Source of the DNA: a virus | IMG/VR virus record: IMGVR_UViG_3300037156_000434 | Coordinates: 1-55,224 of that record | DNA length: 55,224 nucleotides | Reading direction: 5' to 3' (one strand) | Part shown: positions 20,626-30,435 of the stretch, in pieces | Layout of the letters: each line of letters begins with the position of its first letter | Numbering within the stretch: position 1 is the stretch's first letter | Notes under the pieces: generated by a model | Databases searched by the model: none | Told to the model about the DNA's origin: nothing | The model's input: only the letters and a program-made list of their open reading frames with translations | Position numbers and translations under genes: made by a program

Positions 20626-22951
20626 ATTAGGTTTGCTGCAATTCAGGAGCGCCGCAGACCTGCATGCTGATGAAGTCGCCGCTGAGGAGCAGGCGCTGCA
20701 AAGCCGGCGCGCTCTACAGGTGCAATCGTCTTTGGCGGCGCACATCCGTCGGTGCTTCGATTCTGCCAAAAACGCCAAGCGTGAAATCGATGATCGGCTG
20801 CTGGACTGCGCGCGGCGCCAGAAAGGAAAGCATGAGGAGACGAAACTCCAAGCGATCCGGGAAGCTGGCGGCAGTGAGATTTATCCCAAGCTGACCACCA
20901 CCAAGTGCCGCGCGGGCGCCTCCTGGATTCGTGACATCCTGATCCCGGTCAACGGTCACCCATGGGGGCTAGATCCAACGCCGGTGGCGGATATCCCGCC
21001 CGAGTTTCTTGCTGCATTTCAGCAGCAGCTCGCCCAGCAGATGATGCAGGCCCAGCAGACCCAGCAGGGGGAACAGGGGCAAGATGCGCCGCCACAGACG
21101 ATGCCTGACCCAGCCGAGCTGGAAGCGAAGCTGCGTGAGCTCATCCAAGAGAAGGCGAAGGAGGCGAGCGAGGCGCATGAAACGCTTATCGCCGACCAGT
21201 TGGCCGAGGGCGGTTGGGAAACTGCGCTCGAGGAGTTCATCGACGACTTCACCATCTACCCGGCGGCATTTGTTAAAGGGCCATTGCTTCAACGTGTGCC
21301 GCAGATTGCTTGGGGTCAAAACTGGCAGATGATCGAAACGGAGGAGATTCAACCCCTGTTTCACCGGGTTTCGCCCTTCGACATCTATCCTTCGCCAGAT
21401 TCGACGAACACCGATGACGGTGCATTCATCATTGAGCGCGAACGCTATACACGGTCGCGTCTCAACGCGCTAACCGGTGTTCCCGGCTACAGCGACAACG
21501 CGGTTCGCGCCGTGCTTGCCGAGCATGGTCAAGGCGGCCTGCGTGAGTGGCTCGCAACTGATTCGCAGCGCGCGCGGCTTGAGGACAAGGCCGGCGACTG
21601 GATGATCAATAACGGGGAAACCATCGAGGGGCTGCACTATTGGGGCGGTGCCCAGGGGCTGATGCTACTGCAGTGGGGCATTGATCCATCCCAGGTGCCG
21701 GACGTGCTTGATGAGTACCAGGTTGATGCGATCCTGATCGGCAATCACGTTATCCGGTGCGTGTTCAACCGCAACCCTCTGGGCGGCCGGCCATATCACA
21801 AGGCGTCGTTCCAGATCGTGCCTGGCTCGTTCTGGGGGATGTCGATTCCTGAGTTGATGAGTGATGTGCAGGACTTCTGCGGCTCAACAGCCCGGGCACA
21901 GGCCAACAACATGGCGTTTGCCAGCGGCCCGCAGGTGGAAGTCGATGAAGACCGCTTGCAGCCGGGTGAAAACCCAAACGAGATGTATCCGCTGAAACGC
22001 TGGCGGGTGAAAAGCGGCCAGACGGCAGGACTGCAGGGAGGTGCGACGTCACCGGTGATTCGCTTTTACCAGCCGGTCAGCATGGCTGGTGAGCTTCAAG
22101 CGGTCTATGACTCATGGGAGAAGCGCGCGGACGACGCGACGAATATCCCGCGATACATCTACGGCGCCGAAAAAGTCGGTGGCGCAGGCAACACAGCCAG
22201 CGGTCTGTCGATGCTGATGGAGTCGGCCAACAAGGGTATCAAGGACGCGATCCGCCACATCGACCGTGGAGTGGTTCGCCGTGTCATCGAAGCGCTGTGG
22301 TTGTTCAACATGCGGTACTCCGATAACAACGCCATCAAGGGCGACCGCAAAGTCGTGGCCCGGGGCGCAAACGCGATGCTACAGCGCGAGCAAACGCTGA
22401 ACGCGCGCACTCAGTTCCTGAGCTTCACCAACAACCCGACCGACATGCAGATCCTCGGCCTTGAAGGTAGGGCCGCAATCTTGCGCAAGGTCGCCGAAAG
22501 CTTGGATATGCCAGGGCTGATCCCGACGAAAGCCGAGATGAAGGCCCGGGAGGAGCAGCAGCAGGCGCAGCAGGCTCAACAGCAGCAACAGCAAGCCGCT
22601 GCGGTGGGGCAGCAGGTCGAAGCTGAAACCGAGAAAACCGCTGCCCAAACAGCTGAACTGACCGCGAAGGCCGAGAAAACCCGTGCTGAGGCCCAGCGCC
22701 TCGGTATGAGCAACGGTGCCGTGGTCGCCCAACTTCAACATGCAGGTGGCGGAGCCAATGAAACCCAGCAACCAACAGTGGCAAGCCCTGGTCAACCTGA
22801 CCAACTGCCCGGAATGGATGCACCTCAAGGAGATACTGAGCAGCCATTTGATGGAGGCGCAGCAGAGCCTGGAGGGAGTGAACAACCTGGAGGGTTTATT
22901 CAGGGCCCAGGGCAGGGCGAGCCTGGCCAGGGAGCTGATCAAGACGTTTGA
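20618..22951 (+). CDS. Portal protein
   Basis: A 777-residue protein forming the dodecameric channel at the head vertex. Recognisable podovirus portal blocks include CRAGASWIRDILIPVNGHPW, FIDDFTIYPAAFVKGPLLQR, RVSPFDIYPSPDSTNTDDGA and a later SGLSMLMESANKGIKDAIRH. Residues about 120-190 hold a Gln-rich insert, and the last 130 residues are a Gln/Ala coiled coil ending in a Gly/Pro/Gln-rich tail. That low-complexity tail overlaps a gene in another frame. Confidence 0.93.
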   Translation: MAELGLLQFRSAADLHADEVAAEEQALQSRRALQVQSSLAAHIRRCFDSAKNAKREIDDRLLDCARRQKGKHEETKLQAIREAGGSEIYPKLTTTKCRAGASWIRDILIPVNGHPWGLDPTPVADIPPEFLAAFQQQLAQQMMQAQQTQQGEQGQDAPPQTMPDPAELEAKLRELIQEKAKEASEAHETLIADQLAEGGWETALEEFIDDFTIYPAAFVKGPLLQRVPQIAWGQNWQMIETEEIQPLFHRVSPFDIYPSPDSTNTDDGAFIIERERYTRSRLNALTGVPGYSDNAVRAVLAEHGQGGLREWLATDSQRARLEDKAGDWMINNGETIEGLHYWGGAQGLMLLQWGIDPSQVPDVLDEYQVDAILIGNHVIRCVFNRNPLGGRPYHKASFQIVPGSFWGMSIPELMSDVQDFCGSTARAQANNMAFASGPQVEVDEDRLQPGENPNEMYPLKRWRVKSGQTAGLQGGATSPVIRFYQPVSMAGELQAVYDSWEKRADDATNIPRYIYGAEKVGGAGNTASGLSMLMESANKGIKDAIRHIDRGVVRRVIEALWLFNMRYSDNNAIKGDRKVVARGANAMLQREQTLNARTQFLSFTNNPTDMQILGLEGRAAILRKVAESLDMPGLIPTKAEMKAREEQQQAQQAQQQQQQAAAVGQQVEAETEKTAAQTAELTAKAEKTRAEAQRLGMSNGAVVAQLQHAGGGANETQQPTVASPGQPDQLPGMDAPQGDTEQPFDGGAAEPGGSEQPGGFIQGPGQGEPGQGADQDV

Positions 22952-23009
22952 AGAATCCCGCGAGATGCTTGAGCGAATCCAGGCAAGCACCTCGCGGCCT
23001 ATCCAGTAG
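22758..23009 (+). CDS. Small protein overlapping the portal gene end
   Basis: An 83-residue helical protein (MKPSNQQWQALVNLTNCPEW, then HLKEILSSHLMEAQQSLEGV and SLARELIKTFEESREMLERI). It is in a different frame from portal and overlaps it by 194 bp, exactly where portal turns low-complexity. GGAG precedes the ATG. The sequence is well balanced, with no low complexity, and ends just before a terminator. Small helical proteins after portal are common in podoviruses; function unknown. Confidence 0.7.
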   Translation: MKPSNQQWQALVNLTNCPEWMHLKEILSSHLMEAQQSLEGVNNLEGLFRAQGRASLARELIKTFEESREMLERIQASTSRPIQ

Positions 23010-23015
23010 CTACAG

Positions 23016-23047
23016 AAAAAGCCGCCCAACTTGAGGCGGTTTTTTTG
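23016..23047 (+). terminator. Rho-independent terminator after portal
   Basis: AAAAAGCCGCC, an eight-base loop and GGCGGTTTTTTT. It lies 7 bp past the preceding stop and separates packaging from capsid genes, allowing different expression levels. Confidence 0.9.
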
Positions 23048-23140
23048 TGGCCACTCTCCGGTCATTCGGCCAAGTGCCCGGAACCAGTAGCACACCCAGA
23101 AGCCCGGACCTGCCGGCTCTACCCAAGGAGAACACGATCA

Positions 23141-24082
23141 ATGAGCACGCTACCCCGCAACGTACAGGCGCAAATCGATGAAGCAACGGCTATTCAGGAA
23201 GCGCTGAATAAGCCTGCCGAGAACCCCGCACCAGATGCGGCTCCGGCAGCAGATCCAAATGCGCCGGTGATCTCAGACCAACAAGCACCCGCCCAAACGG
23301 ACCCGGCCCCCGCCGCCCGAAACGACGGTGCTGATTACTGGGAGCAACGCTTCAAGGTCATGCAAGGGAAATACAACGCTGAAGTACCCGCGTTGCAACA
23401 GGAGGTGTCCCGACTGACCGCAGAACTGACGAAAGCGCAGCAGCCCGCAGGCAATGCGGTGCAACGCGCAGTGTCGGATCTGACCCCCGAGGAAATTGAG
23501 AGCTACGGGCCGGACCTCATAGCACTTATCCAGCGAGTAGCTGGTGGCCAGGCTTCTGGCGCCAATCCCGCGGAACTGGAGTCGATCAAAACCGAACTCG
23601 AGGGGCTGAAGCATAAAACCCAGAAAAGTGAGCAGGAAAAAGCCGAGCAAGCGCAGGAAGAGTTCTTCCGGCAACTGATTCAGCGCGTTCCTGACGCAGT
23701 TGAGATCAACGGATTGCCCACGTTCCATGAGTGGCTCAGCCACATGGACACGTTCACCGGCAAAGAGCGGCAGCAGCTTTTGATCGAGGCCCAGACAGCC
23801 AACGACGCATACCGCGCCGCCGCGCTGTTCCAGGCCTTCAAAGACGCGCAGCCCGCACCGGCAGCACCGAACCCAGATCGCACCATCCCACCGGAAAACG
23901 TTCAGCCGCGCTCCACTCGCACCGATCCTACGCCACCGGCGGAGGGTAAGTGGTGGAGCAATGCTGAAATCAACGAGTTCTACAAGGATGTGGCACTGGG
24001 CAAGCGGTACACGAAAGCCGAGGCGACTGCGATTGAACAGGAAATCTCAGACGCGGTAGCAAACGGTCGCATTTCGCGATAG
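23141..24082 (+). CDS. Capsid scaffold protein
   Basis: A 313-residue protein with an Ala/Pro-rich disordered N-terminus (NPAPDAAPAADPNAP), a coiled coil (YNAEVPALQQEVSRLTAELT), an acidic helical core and a C-terminal coat-binding-like helix (EINEFYKDVALGKRYTKAEA). It lies directly before the coat gene. AAGGAG lies 10 bases before the ATG. Composition and place are typical of podovirus scaffolds. Confidence 0.85.
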   Translation: MSTLPRNVQAQIDEATAIQEALNKPAENPAPDAAPAADPNAPVISDQQAPAQTDPAPAARNDGADYWEQRFKVMQGKYNAEVPALQQEVSRLTAELTKAQQPAGNAVQRAVSDLTPEEIESYGPDLIALIQRVAGGQASGANPAELESIKTELEGLKHKTQKSEQEKAEQAQEEFFRQLIQRVPDAVEINGLPTFHEWLSHMDTFTGKERQQLLIEAQTANDAYRAAALFQAFKDAQPAPAAPNPDRTIPPENVQPRSTRTDPTPPAEGKWWSNAEINEFYKDVALGKRYTKAEATAIEQEISDAVANGRISR

Positions 24083-24129
24083 CACGCGCTCTGTAACGCC
24101 GCGAGGCGTCAGGAAATAGGAGCTACACC

Positions 24130-25068
24130 ATGGCAGGTCCAGTACGCGCCGCAGGGCATCCAGACTACAGCTCGTCCAGTGCATCGGGTTTCATCCCTGC
24201 GCTGTGGTCGGGCAAGCTGGTGCAGAAGCTGTACGCCGCTACTGTTTTCGGTGAAATCGCTAACACCGACTACGAAGGCGAAATCAAGAACCAGGGCGAC
24301 ACCATCAACATCCGCACCGTGCCGTCGATCGTCATCAAGGACTACAAAATCGGCGGCGGTGTGGTCTACGAAAAGCCGGTCAGCGACAAAGTCACGCTGC
24401 AGATTGACCAGGGCAAGTACTTCGCGTTCGAGGTGAACGACGTCGATGCTTACCAGGCCGATATCAAACTCATGGACGAGTTCAGCACCGACGGCGGTGA
24501 GCAGATGAAGGTGGCTATCGACACCCAACTGCTGAACCGCCACTACGCCGACGCTGCAGCGGCCAACCGCGGCGACAACGCCGGCGCCAAGTCCGGCGGC
24601 ATCAACCTCGGCAAAGCTGGCGCGCCTGTGCAGATCACCAAGGACAACATCCTGGATGTGTTGGTGGACTGCGGCACCGTTCTCGACGAGCAAAACGTAC
24701 CCGAGCAAGGCCGCTGGGTAGTGCTGCCTGCCTGGATGAACGGCATGCTGAAGAAGTCTGATCTGCGTGATGCGAGCATCATGGGTGATGCCACTTCGGT
24801 CTTCCGCAACGGCAAGGTCGGCATGCTCGATCGCTTCACGGTGTACATCAGCAACAACACCACCGCAGTGGACGATGCGGTCGCGGCAAAGCGGGCGAGC
24901 AACGTGATGTTCGGTCACAAGAAAGGCCTCACCTTTGCCAGCCAGATGACCAAGATGGAAACCCTGCCGAACCCGAACGACTTCGGCAAACTCGTTCGTG
25001 GTTTGAACGTGTTCGGTTCCGGCGTCATCGACCCGAAAGCGATCGGCAACCTGTACTGCAGCCGCTGA
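24130..25068 (+). CDS. Major capsid protein
   Basis: A 312-residue HK97-fold-type coat protein. Recognisable blocks include FIPALWSGKLVQKLYAATVF near the N-terminus, TINIRTVPSIVIKDYKIGGG, the spine-helix region MDEFSTDGGEQMKVAIDTQL and the C-terminal FGKLVRGLNVFGSGVIDPKA. Length and blocks match coat proteins of podovirus-like temperate phages. Flanked by the scaffold gene and a terminator, it can be expressed strongly. Confidence 0.92.
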   Translation: MAGPVRAAGHPDYSSSSASGFIPALWSGKLVQKLYAATVFGEIANTDYEGEIKNQGDTINIRTVPSIVIKDYKIGGGVVYEKPVSDKVTLQIDQGKYFAFEVNDVDAYQADIKLMDEFSTDGGEQMKVAIDTQLLNRHYADAAAANRGDNAGAKSGGINLGKAGAPVQITKDNILDVLVDCGTVLDEQNVPEQGRWVVLPAWMNGMLKKSDLRDASIMGDATSVFRNGKVGMLDRFTVYISNNTTAVDDAVAAKRASNVMFGHKKGLTFASQMTKMETLPNPNDFGKLVRGLNVFGSGVIDPKAIGNLYCSR

Positions 25069-25090
25069 TCACCATCATCTCCACCCCATA

Positions 25091-25112
25091 AGCGGCCACC
25101 AGGCCGCTTTTT
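25091..25112 (+). terminator. Rho-independent terminator after the coat gene
   Basis: AGCGGCC-ACCA-GGCCGCT followed by TTTT, 22 bp past the coat stop. It probably limits read-through into the less abundant head and tail genes. Confidence 0.9.
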
Positions 25113-25131
25113 GCTTTCCTCGGAGAAAATC

Positions 25132-25815
25132 ATGATTCGCGAATTGATTGATAAGGCAAAAACAGCCGACAAAGACGGTTTGCTCGAAATGCTCAAAGAT
25201 CTGGGCTTGAAGGCTGACCAACGCAAGAGCGAGGACACACTACGCTCCGAATTGCTCGCAGGGCTCGAAAAGGCCCTGGCTGATGAAGCCGACGACGAAA
25301 ACGCGCCGAACCCTGATCTGGAGCCAGGCAATGCCGGCACTGCCAGCCTCGCTGATCCAAAGACTACCGGAGATCCTGACGCCGGTACTGACACCACGGT
25401 GGACAAAACATCGGATGACGGCACTGATAAGGCTGTGGCGGGCGAACAAGCACCCGTCGACGATACCGCTGCTCATAGTGCTGCTGTTGAAACCGTGCAG
25501 GTAGCTGCCGACCCAGGCCCCGGGCGTCACATCGGGCCGGTCACCTTAAATGGCGAAGACGGCCAGCTGTACATCCCGCAGGCGCTCGTCGATGAGATGA
25601 GCATCCCCGGTATCAACATGAAGTTGGTAGGAGGCGACCCACCAACAGACTCTGCTTTACGCGAGGCCCAGGCGCCTGATCTCGAAGACGTTGACGATGA
25701 TCATGAACGCCAGGCGCCGGTCACCGGCAATCGTCTGCTGCGCAACACCAGGACCGGCTGCGAGTTCGTATGGACTACCGAGCTGGCGAAACTCTCCTAC
25801 ATGCAAGAGGTGTAA
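25132..25815 (+). CDS. Acidic head-associated protein
   Basis: A 227-residue very acidic protein. The N-terminal 40 residues look like a helical LEM/SAP-like module (IRELIDKAKTADKDGLLEML, KDLGLK). The middle is an Asp/Thr/Ala-rich disordered segment, and a C-terminal folded part has GPVTLNGEDGQLYIPQALVD. The start at 25132 is preceded by GGAGAAAATC. Located between coat and adaptor genes; possibly a head decoration or stabilising protein. Confidence 0.65.
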   Translation: MIRELIDKAKTADKDGLLEMLKDLGLKADQRKSEDTLRSELLAGLEKALADEADDENAPNPDLEPGNAGTASLADPKTTGDPDAGTDTTVDKTSDDGTDKAVAGEQAPVDDTAAHSAAVETVQVAADPGPGRHIGPVTLNGEDGQLYIPQALVDEMSIPGINMKLVGGDPPTDSALREAQAPDLEDVDDDHERQAPVTGNRLLRNTRTGCEFVWTTELAKLSYMQEV

Positions 25816-25818
25816 AAC

Positions 25819-26517
25819 GTGGCCGTGACGACTGTAGGCAACATCCTGACCCGCGCCAAAAAGATCCTGCAGGAAGTCACTTCCAACGGCACCCGGTGGG
25901 CAAACACCGAGCTGCTGGATTGGCTGAATGAAGGGTATGCGGCAATTTGCAACATCAAGCCCAATGCCAGTTCCGTCACGGCCGAAATTACTTGCGCCCC
26001 GGGCACCAGGCAATCCATCCCCGAGGGCGGCCTGCGCCTGCTGGAAGTGGTGCGCAACATCACCCCCGCGGGCGGTGGGCTGAGCGTGATTCTCACGACC
26101 CGGGGCGCCATCGATTCAACCAGGCGCCGGTGGCACGCCGAGCAACAGGTTGAAGAGATCGAGCAATACATCTTCGACGAAGCGGCACCGCGTCAGTTTT
26201 ATGTCTACCCGCCGGCGATGGACACCAGCAAGCTCGAGATCATTTACTCGTCGGTGCCAGACCCGCACGCCCAGGCGATGGCCACCGACTCGGCCGCTGA
26301 AAAGATCCGCCTCGATGACTCGTTTGCGCCGGTGCTGGTGGATTACATCCTCTCCAGAGCCTACGCGAAAGACGCCGAACACGCGGCCAACCTCAACCGC
26401 GCAACGATGCACTTCCAGATGTTCCAGGCTGCCCTGGGCATGAAAGTGCAGACAGATCGCATGCTTGGCCCTCTGCCGGTCGCCGCCACATCCCAACAAC
26501 AGGTACCGCAGCAATGA
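25819..26517 (+). CDS. Head-to-tail adaptor protein
   Basis: A 232-residue protein of the podovirus adaptor type (DUF6682-like). The start is TVGNILTRAKKILQEVTSNG, TRWANTELLDWLNEGYAAIC, followed by a beta block (RLLEVVRNITPAGGGLSVIL) and the C-terminal DYILSRAYAKDAEHAANLNR. Its start codon is GTG with GAGGTG upstream. It should bind under the portal to close the head. Confidence 0.8.
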   Translation: MAVTTVGNILTRAKKILQEVTSNGTRWANTELLDWLNEGYAAICNIKPNASSVTAEITCAPGTRQSIPEGGLRLLEVVRNITPAGGGLSVILTTRGAIDSTRRRWHAEQQVEEIEQYIFDEAAPRQFYVYPPAMDTSKLEIIYSSVPDPHAQAMATDSAAEKIRLDDSFAPVLVDYILSRAYAKDAEHAANLNRATMHFQMFQAALGMKVQTDRMLGPLPVAATSQQQVPQQ

Positions 26518-27059
26518 ACGTGAGCCAGCTGGTCGACCAGATCCTGCCAAACGTGCCGGGGGTGGTAATCGCCTCTATCCGTGACGGTGTGGCCTGGGCG
26601 CTGCGCGAGCTGTGCACAGAGGTGCCGGCTTGGAAAGTCAGAATCCAGCTGTCCGATGGTGAGCAGCAGATCACCGCCGGGCCAGGCCTTGAGCCGATCC
26701 GCATCCAGGCGCTGTATCAGGATGGTCGGCCTGCACATTACCAAGTGTTCCAGCCTTCGCCGGACAGTGTCATTGTCACCGGTGGCCCTTCGGGGCTGAC
26801 CGCTGATGTGGTCGTGCGGCCCACGTTTGGCTCCACTGTGGCGGTGCCCCCGGACTGGCTGCTGGACCGTTACTGTGAGGCGTTGATGCTCGGCGCACAG
26901 TACTGGCTGCGCAAGATGCCCGAGAAACCCTGGTCCGACATGCAGCGCGCCCTGATGGATCAGGCAGCGTTCTATGCCCTCTGCACAAATGCCCGATCTG
27001 AGGCGCTCGCCGGCCACCAGTCCGGCAGCATAAGGATGAAAACACCGAGGTTTCCATGA
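26514..27059 (+). CDS. Virion structural protein, neck/tail component
   Basis: A 181-residue protein (DQILPNVPGVVIASIRDGVA, then WALRELCTEVPAWKVRIQLS) with a C-terminal helix set (CEALMLGAQYWLRKMPEKPW). The fold pattern parallels the preceding adaptor, with helix bundles flanking a beta domain, suggesting a second adaptor or head-closure ring. It overlaps both neighbours by 4 bases. Confidence 0.7.
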   Translation: MNVSQLVDQILPNVPGVVIASIRDGVAWALRELCTEVPAWKVRIQLSDGEQQITAGPGLEPIRIQALYQDGRPAHYQVFQPSPDSVIVTGGPSGLTADVVVRPTFGSTVAVPPDWLLDRYCEALMLGAQYWLRKMPEKPWSDMQRALMDQAAFYALCTNARSEALAGHQSGSIRMKTPRFP

Positions 27060-28672
27060 CATCGATTGCGATCACGTCTTTCAAGGGCGAGCTGCCGGCA
27101 CTGACTCCGCGTCTTTTGCAGCCGACCAACGCCCAGGCGGCCCGCAACGTGAACCTGCGCAAGGGGTCGCTGCGGGCTGAGAACGCGCCGCTGCCCGTGC
27201 TTGGGATTGGCGGCGTGATCAATCCGTCATCTATCTACCGGTACCCATTCGGTAACAACGGCGCCGGGTTCTGGTTTGCCTGGGGCGATGGTCAGCAGGT
27301 CAATGCAGCAAAAAGCCCGCTGGCGAAGGATGCTTGGTCGCGGGTGTACTGGACCGGCGACTCGTTTCCCAAGATGGCCCCCATCGGTATCGCCACTCAG
27401 GGCGCTGGACCATACCCATCCGGGTTTTATCGGCTGGGCATCCCTGCTCCGGTCAGCGCGCCATTGGTGACAGAGCCAGCCGGCGGTGAAGCACCGCCCA
27501 CCACCACCGTGGGCGCGACGTATGTGGTGACCTATGTCTCAGCCTATGGCGAAGAGGGGCCGCCCAGCCCTGCGTCGAACATCATCAACCGCTGGGACGG
27601 CGCGGGCGACCAGCTGCCTGGGAAAGTCAACGTTCAACTGCCGCCGTCGCCCAACGGTCCGTACAACATCGTCACCAAGCGGCTCTACCGGTCGGAAAGC
27701 GGCGGTGAATTCCTGTATTTGGCTGACTTCCCTGTGGCCCAGGGCAGTTGGGTGGACGACGTGAACAGCGATGAGCTGGGTATTGCCTGCCCGTCGCTCA
27801 CCTGGGATATGCCAGATCCGGCGATGGTCGGCCTGGTCGAGATGCCAAACGGCATATTTGCCGGATTCTTCGACAACACGCTGTGCTTTTGCGAGCCGTA
27901 TCACCCGCACGCCTGGCCGGTTGATTACCAAATTTCCTTTCCTGACAAAATAGTCGGGATCGGCGTCACCACCGCCGGGCTGGTGGTTGCCACCACCGGA
28001 CGTCCGCGACTGGTCACCGGCACAACGCCTGCGGCGATGAGCGCTGCTGACCCGGATGCAGACCGTGTATGCGTGTCCAGGGGGTCGGTGGTCGATATGG
28101 GCGAGTACGTAGTCTATGCGTCGACTGAGGGGCTGGTGGCGGTGTCCGGCGGGGAGCCGCAGCTGATCACCGACGGGGTGCTAACGCCGGAGCAGTGGCA
28201 AGCGCTGAATCCCGCATCGATCCATGCCTGCCGATACGAAGGCCGGTATCTGGCCTTTTACGATGGCGGGTGCTTTGCCCTGGCCCCGGGCGAGGGTATT
28301 GAGTTCATTGACGCCCAGGCGGCCAACTCCTACTACGACATTGCGGCCTCCACGCTGTATCTGATCCAGGGCAGCACGATTGCCAAGTGGCGAGGCGGGC
28401 CGCCGATGACCTACCGATGGCGCTCGAAGGTATTCGAGTTTCCACCTGGTTCGGCGAATTTCAGCTGCGGAAAGGTGGTGGCGGCGGCGTTTCCGGTCCA
28501 GTTTCGGGTGTTCGCCGATGGCATCACTGCGCTCGACGCCGAAATTGGCAGCAACCAGATGTTCAGGCTGCCGCCGGGTTTCGCGGATGCGCGCGAATGG
28601 CAGGTGGAAGCGTCCGGCTCGACCGAAGTTTTCTCTATCCAAATTGCGAACACACCCTCTGAGTTGACCTAA
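27056..28672 (+). CDS. Tail hub / virion structural protein
   Basis: A 538-residue beta-rich protein with a start typical of the podovirus tail component family (SFKGELPALTPRLLQPTNAQ, AARNVNLRKGSL) and a fibronectin-like stretch around 150-200 (ATYVVTYVSAYGEEGPPSPA). Repeated beta-propeller-like segments follow (VGLVEMPNGIFAGFFDNTLC, AGLVVATTGRPRLVTG). No enzymatic motif seen. It lies between the adaptors and the J-like protein in an unbroken chain of overlapping genes. Confidence 0.75.
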   Translation: MTSIAITSFKGELPALTPRLLQPTNAQAARNVNLRKGSLRAENAPLPVLGIGGVINPSSIYRYPFGNNGAGFWFAWGDGQQVNAAKSPLAKDAWSRVYWTGDSFPKMAPIGIATQGAGPYPSGFYRLGIPAPVSAPLVTEPAGGEAPPTTTVGATYVVTYVSAYGEEGPPSPASNIINRWDGAGDQLPGKVNVQLPPSPNGPYNIVTKRLYRSESGGEFLYLADFPVAQGSWVDDVNSDELGIACPSLTWDMPDPAMVGLVEMPNGIFAGFFDNTLCFCEPYHPHAWPVDYQISFPDKIVGIGVTTAGLVVATTGRPRLVTGTTPAAMSAADPDADRVCVSRGSVVDMGEYVVYASTEGLVAVSGGEPQLITDGVLTPEQWQALNPASIHACRYEGRYLAFYDGGCFALAPGEGIEFIDAQAANSYYDIAASTLYLIQGSTIAKWRGGPPMTYRWRSKVFEFPPGSANFSCGKVVAAAFPVQFRVFADGITALDAEIGSNQMFRLPPGFADAREWQVEASGSTEVFSIQIANTPSELT

Positions 28673-30435
28673 TGACGACAAAACGCTCAAGCCTTCCTGC
28701 ACCCAGCAGCAAGGTTTCGGCGGAGTTGCGCCCGTTTTTCAGTGCTCTGACTGAGATCATTGAGACGGGCGAGGGGAATCGCGGGAATGGCCTCGACAAG
28801 AAGCTGACCTACCGGGATTTGCTGGAAAGCGGTGCGTTCACGCTCCGGCCAGGCTGGAAGCCAGGTGGTAACGGCGGATTGGTTCCAAGCCCTGGCGTGC
28901 CGGACCGGGCAATACCGCCTGCCCCTGTGGGGTTCCAAGGTGCTGGTGTGTTCGGCATGAACACCCTGACCTGGGATAACCCCTACAAGCTCTATCGAAA
29001 CCACTCGCTGACCAACATTTACCGCAGTGAAACCGACAACTTCGGTCAGGCGACGCAGATCAGTCGCGCCACGGGCATGATGTACAGCGACCCAATTCGA
29101 GGCGATGCGGTAGACCCCAACGATCCCAAGAAAGGGAAAGTGTATTTCTACTGGATCACCTGGGTTTCCACCTCGGGCATTGAGGGGCCTCCTAACAGCC
29201 CGGCCGGCACCGCCATCGAGGCGCAGCTCGATATCGAGTATCTGCTCAAGCTGATCACCAGCCAGACCAGTCAGAGCGAGCTTGCGAAAGCGCTGGCGAA
29301 AGCCATCGATTTGGAAGGGCTGAATCAGACGATAGCAATGCTGGATGCGGCAGCGCAGTCGGCGAGGCTTCTGACGTCCGCTGAGCGATTCCTGCGCGAT
29401 GACGACAACGTCCAGATCCGCCGGCAAATCACCGATATCCGGGTGCAGACTGGCGAAGACGTGAAGGCGGCTATCACGCAGTTGCAGGAAGTCATTACCT
29501 CCGATCAGCAGGCAATCGCCCATCAAATCGACCTGATGCAGGTCAGCGTCGGTAAGGCCCAGGCCGATATCGTCGGTGAGCGCTCGGCACGTATCACCCT
29601 GCAGGACGCCGCAACCCAGGCACTGAACGGCATGTCATCCCGCCTTGAGACAGCTGAGGCGGTGCTGACCGGTTATAGCGAGACCTTTGCAAGTGCTTTG
29701 GAAACCCAGGTCCGCAACATGATGAGCCTGGTCGCGCGGATGGATAACACCGATGCGATATACGTTCAGGATCAGCAGGCCATCGTCAACGAGTTCGAGG
29801 CGACCACCCGGGCTATCACCACATTACAAAGCAACTTGAACGACCAGTCAGCAGCTATCGAGCAAACCCTCAGCACGCATTCCTCGGCGCTTGAGGGGCT
29901 GTCTGCTCAATACACGCTCCGGCTCGACGTAAACGGGCTTATCAGTGGCTTCGGCGCTTATAACAATGGTCAGGTGGCTGACTTTTCCATCTTGGCCAAC
30001 CGCTTCTGGCTCGCCACACCAGGTGCTCACGGCCCGAACTACGTGAACCCATTTATGGTGGATAACGAGCGGGTCTACATCAACACACTGCTGGTGAAAG
30101 AGGCATCCATCCAGCAAGCGCAGATCGGCCCGATTAGCATTGGCAAGCTGACTGCCAATGACGGATTCACGCCGATTACCACGATTGGCGGCCAGCTGCG
30201 CGCCGACGCCATTGACGTGGCGAGCATCACTATCGGTTTCGGCCAGATTTACGGGCAGTTGGTGAGCTCGCAGATAGGTGCCGGCGGGCTGCCACGGTTC
30301 GTGATCGACCCGCAGGCTGGGATATTCATGAACGGGCTCGTGGGTGGGACGCGCATGGTCATGACGGACCAATACCAACACTGGTACGACGCCGCCGGCG
30401 GCCTGCGCATTGAAATCGGGGAGATGATGGTATGA
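28672..30435 (+). CDS. DUF1983 / lambda J-like tail tip protein
   Basis: A 587-residue protein. The N-terminal part has fibronectin-like TWDNPYKLYRNHSLTNIYRS. Residues about 190-410 are a long helical stalk (LAKALAKAIDLEGLNQTIAM and onwards). The C-terminus carries the DUF1983 signature YTLRLDVNGLISGFGAYNNG, followed by FSILANRFWLA and IDVASITIG, as at the end of lambda J. Its presence in a podovirus-like genome shows tail-module exchange with siphoviruses. Confidence 0.85.
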   Translation: MTTKRSSLPAPSSKVSAELRPFFSALTEIIETGEGNRGNGLDKKLTYRDLLESGAFTLRPGWKPGGNGGLVPSPGVPDRAIPPAPVGFQGAGVFGMNTLTWDNPYKLYRNHSLTNIYRSETDNFGQATQISRATGMMYSDPIRGDAVDPNDPKKGKVYFYWITWVSTSGIEGPPNSPAGTAIEAQLDIEYLLKLITSQTSQSELAKALAKAIDLEGLNQTIAMLDAAAQSARLLTSAERFLRDDDNVQIRRQITDIRVQTGEDVKAAITQLQEVITSDQQAIAHQIDLMQVSVGKAQADIVGERSARITLQDAATQALNGMSSRLETAEAVLTGYSETFASALETQVRNMMSLVARMDNTDAIYVQDQQAIVNEFEATTRAITTLQSNLNDQSAAIEQTLSTHSSALEGLSAQYTLRLDVNGLISGFGAYNNGQVADFSILANRFWLATPGAHGPNYVNPFMVDNERVYINTLLVKEASIQQAQIGPISIGKLTANDGFTPITTIGGQLRADAIDVASITIGFGQIYGQLVSSQIGAGGLPRFVIDPQAGIFMNGLVGGTRMVMTDQYQHWYDAAGGLRIEIGEMMV

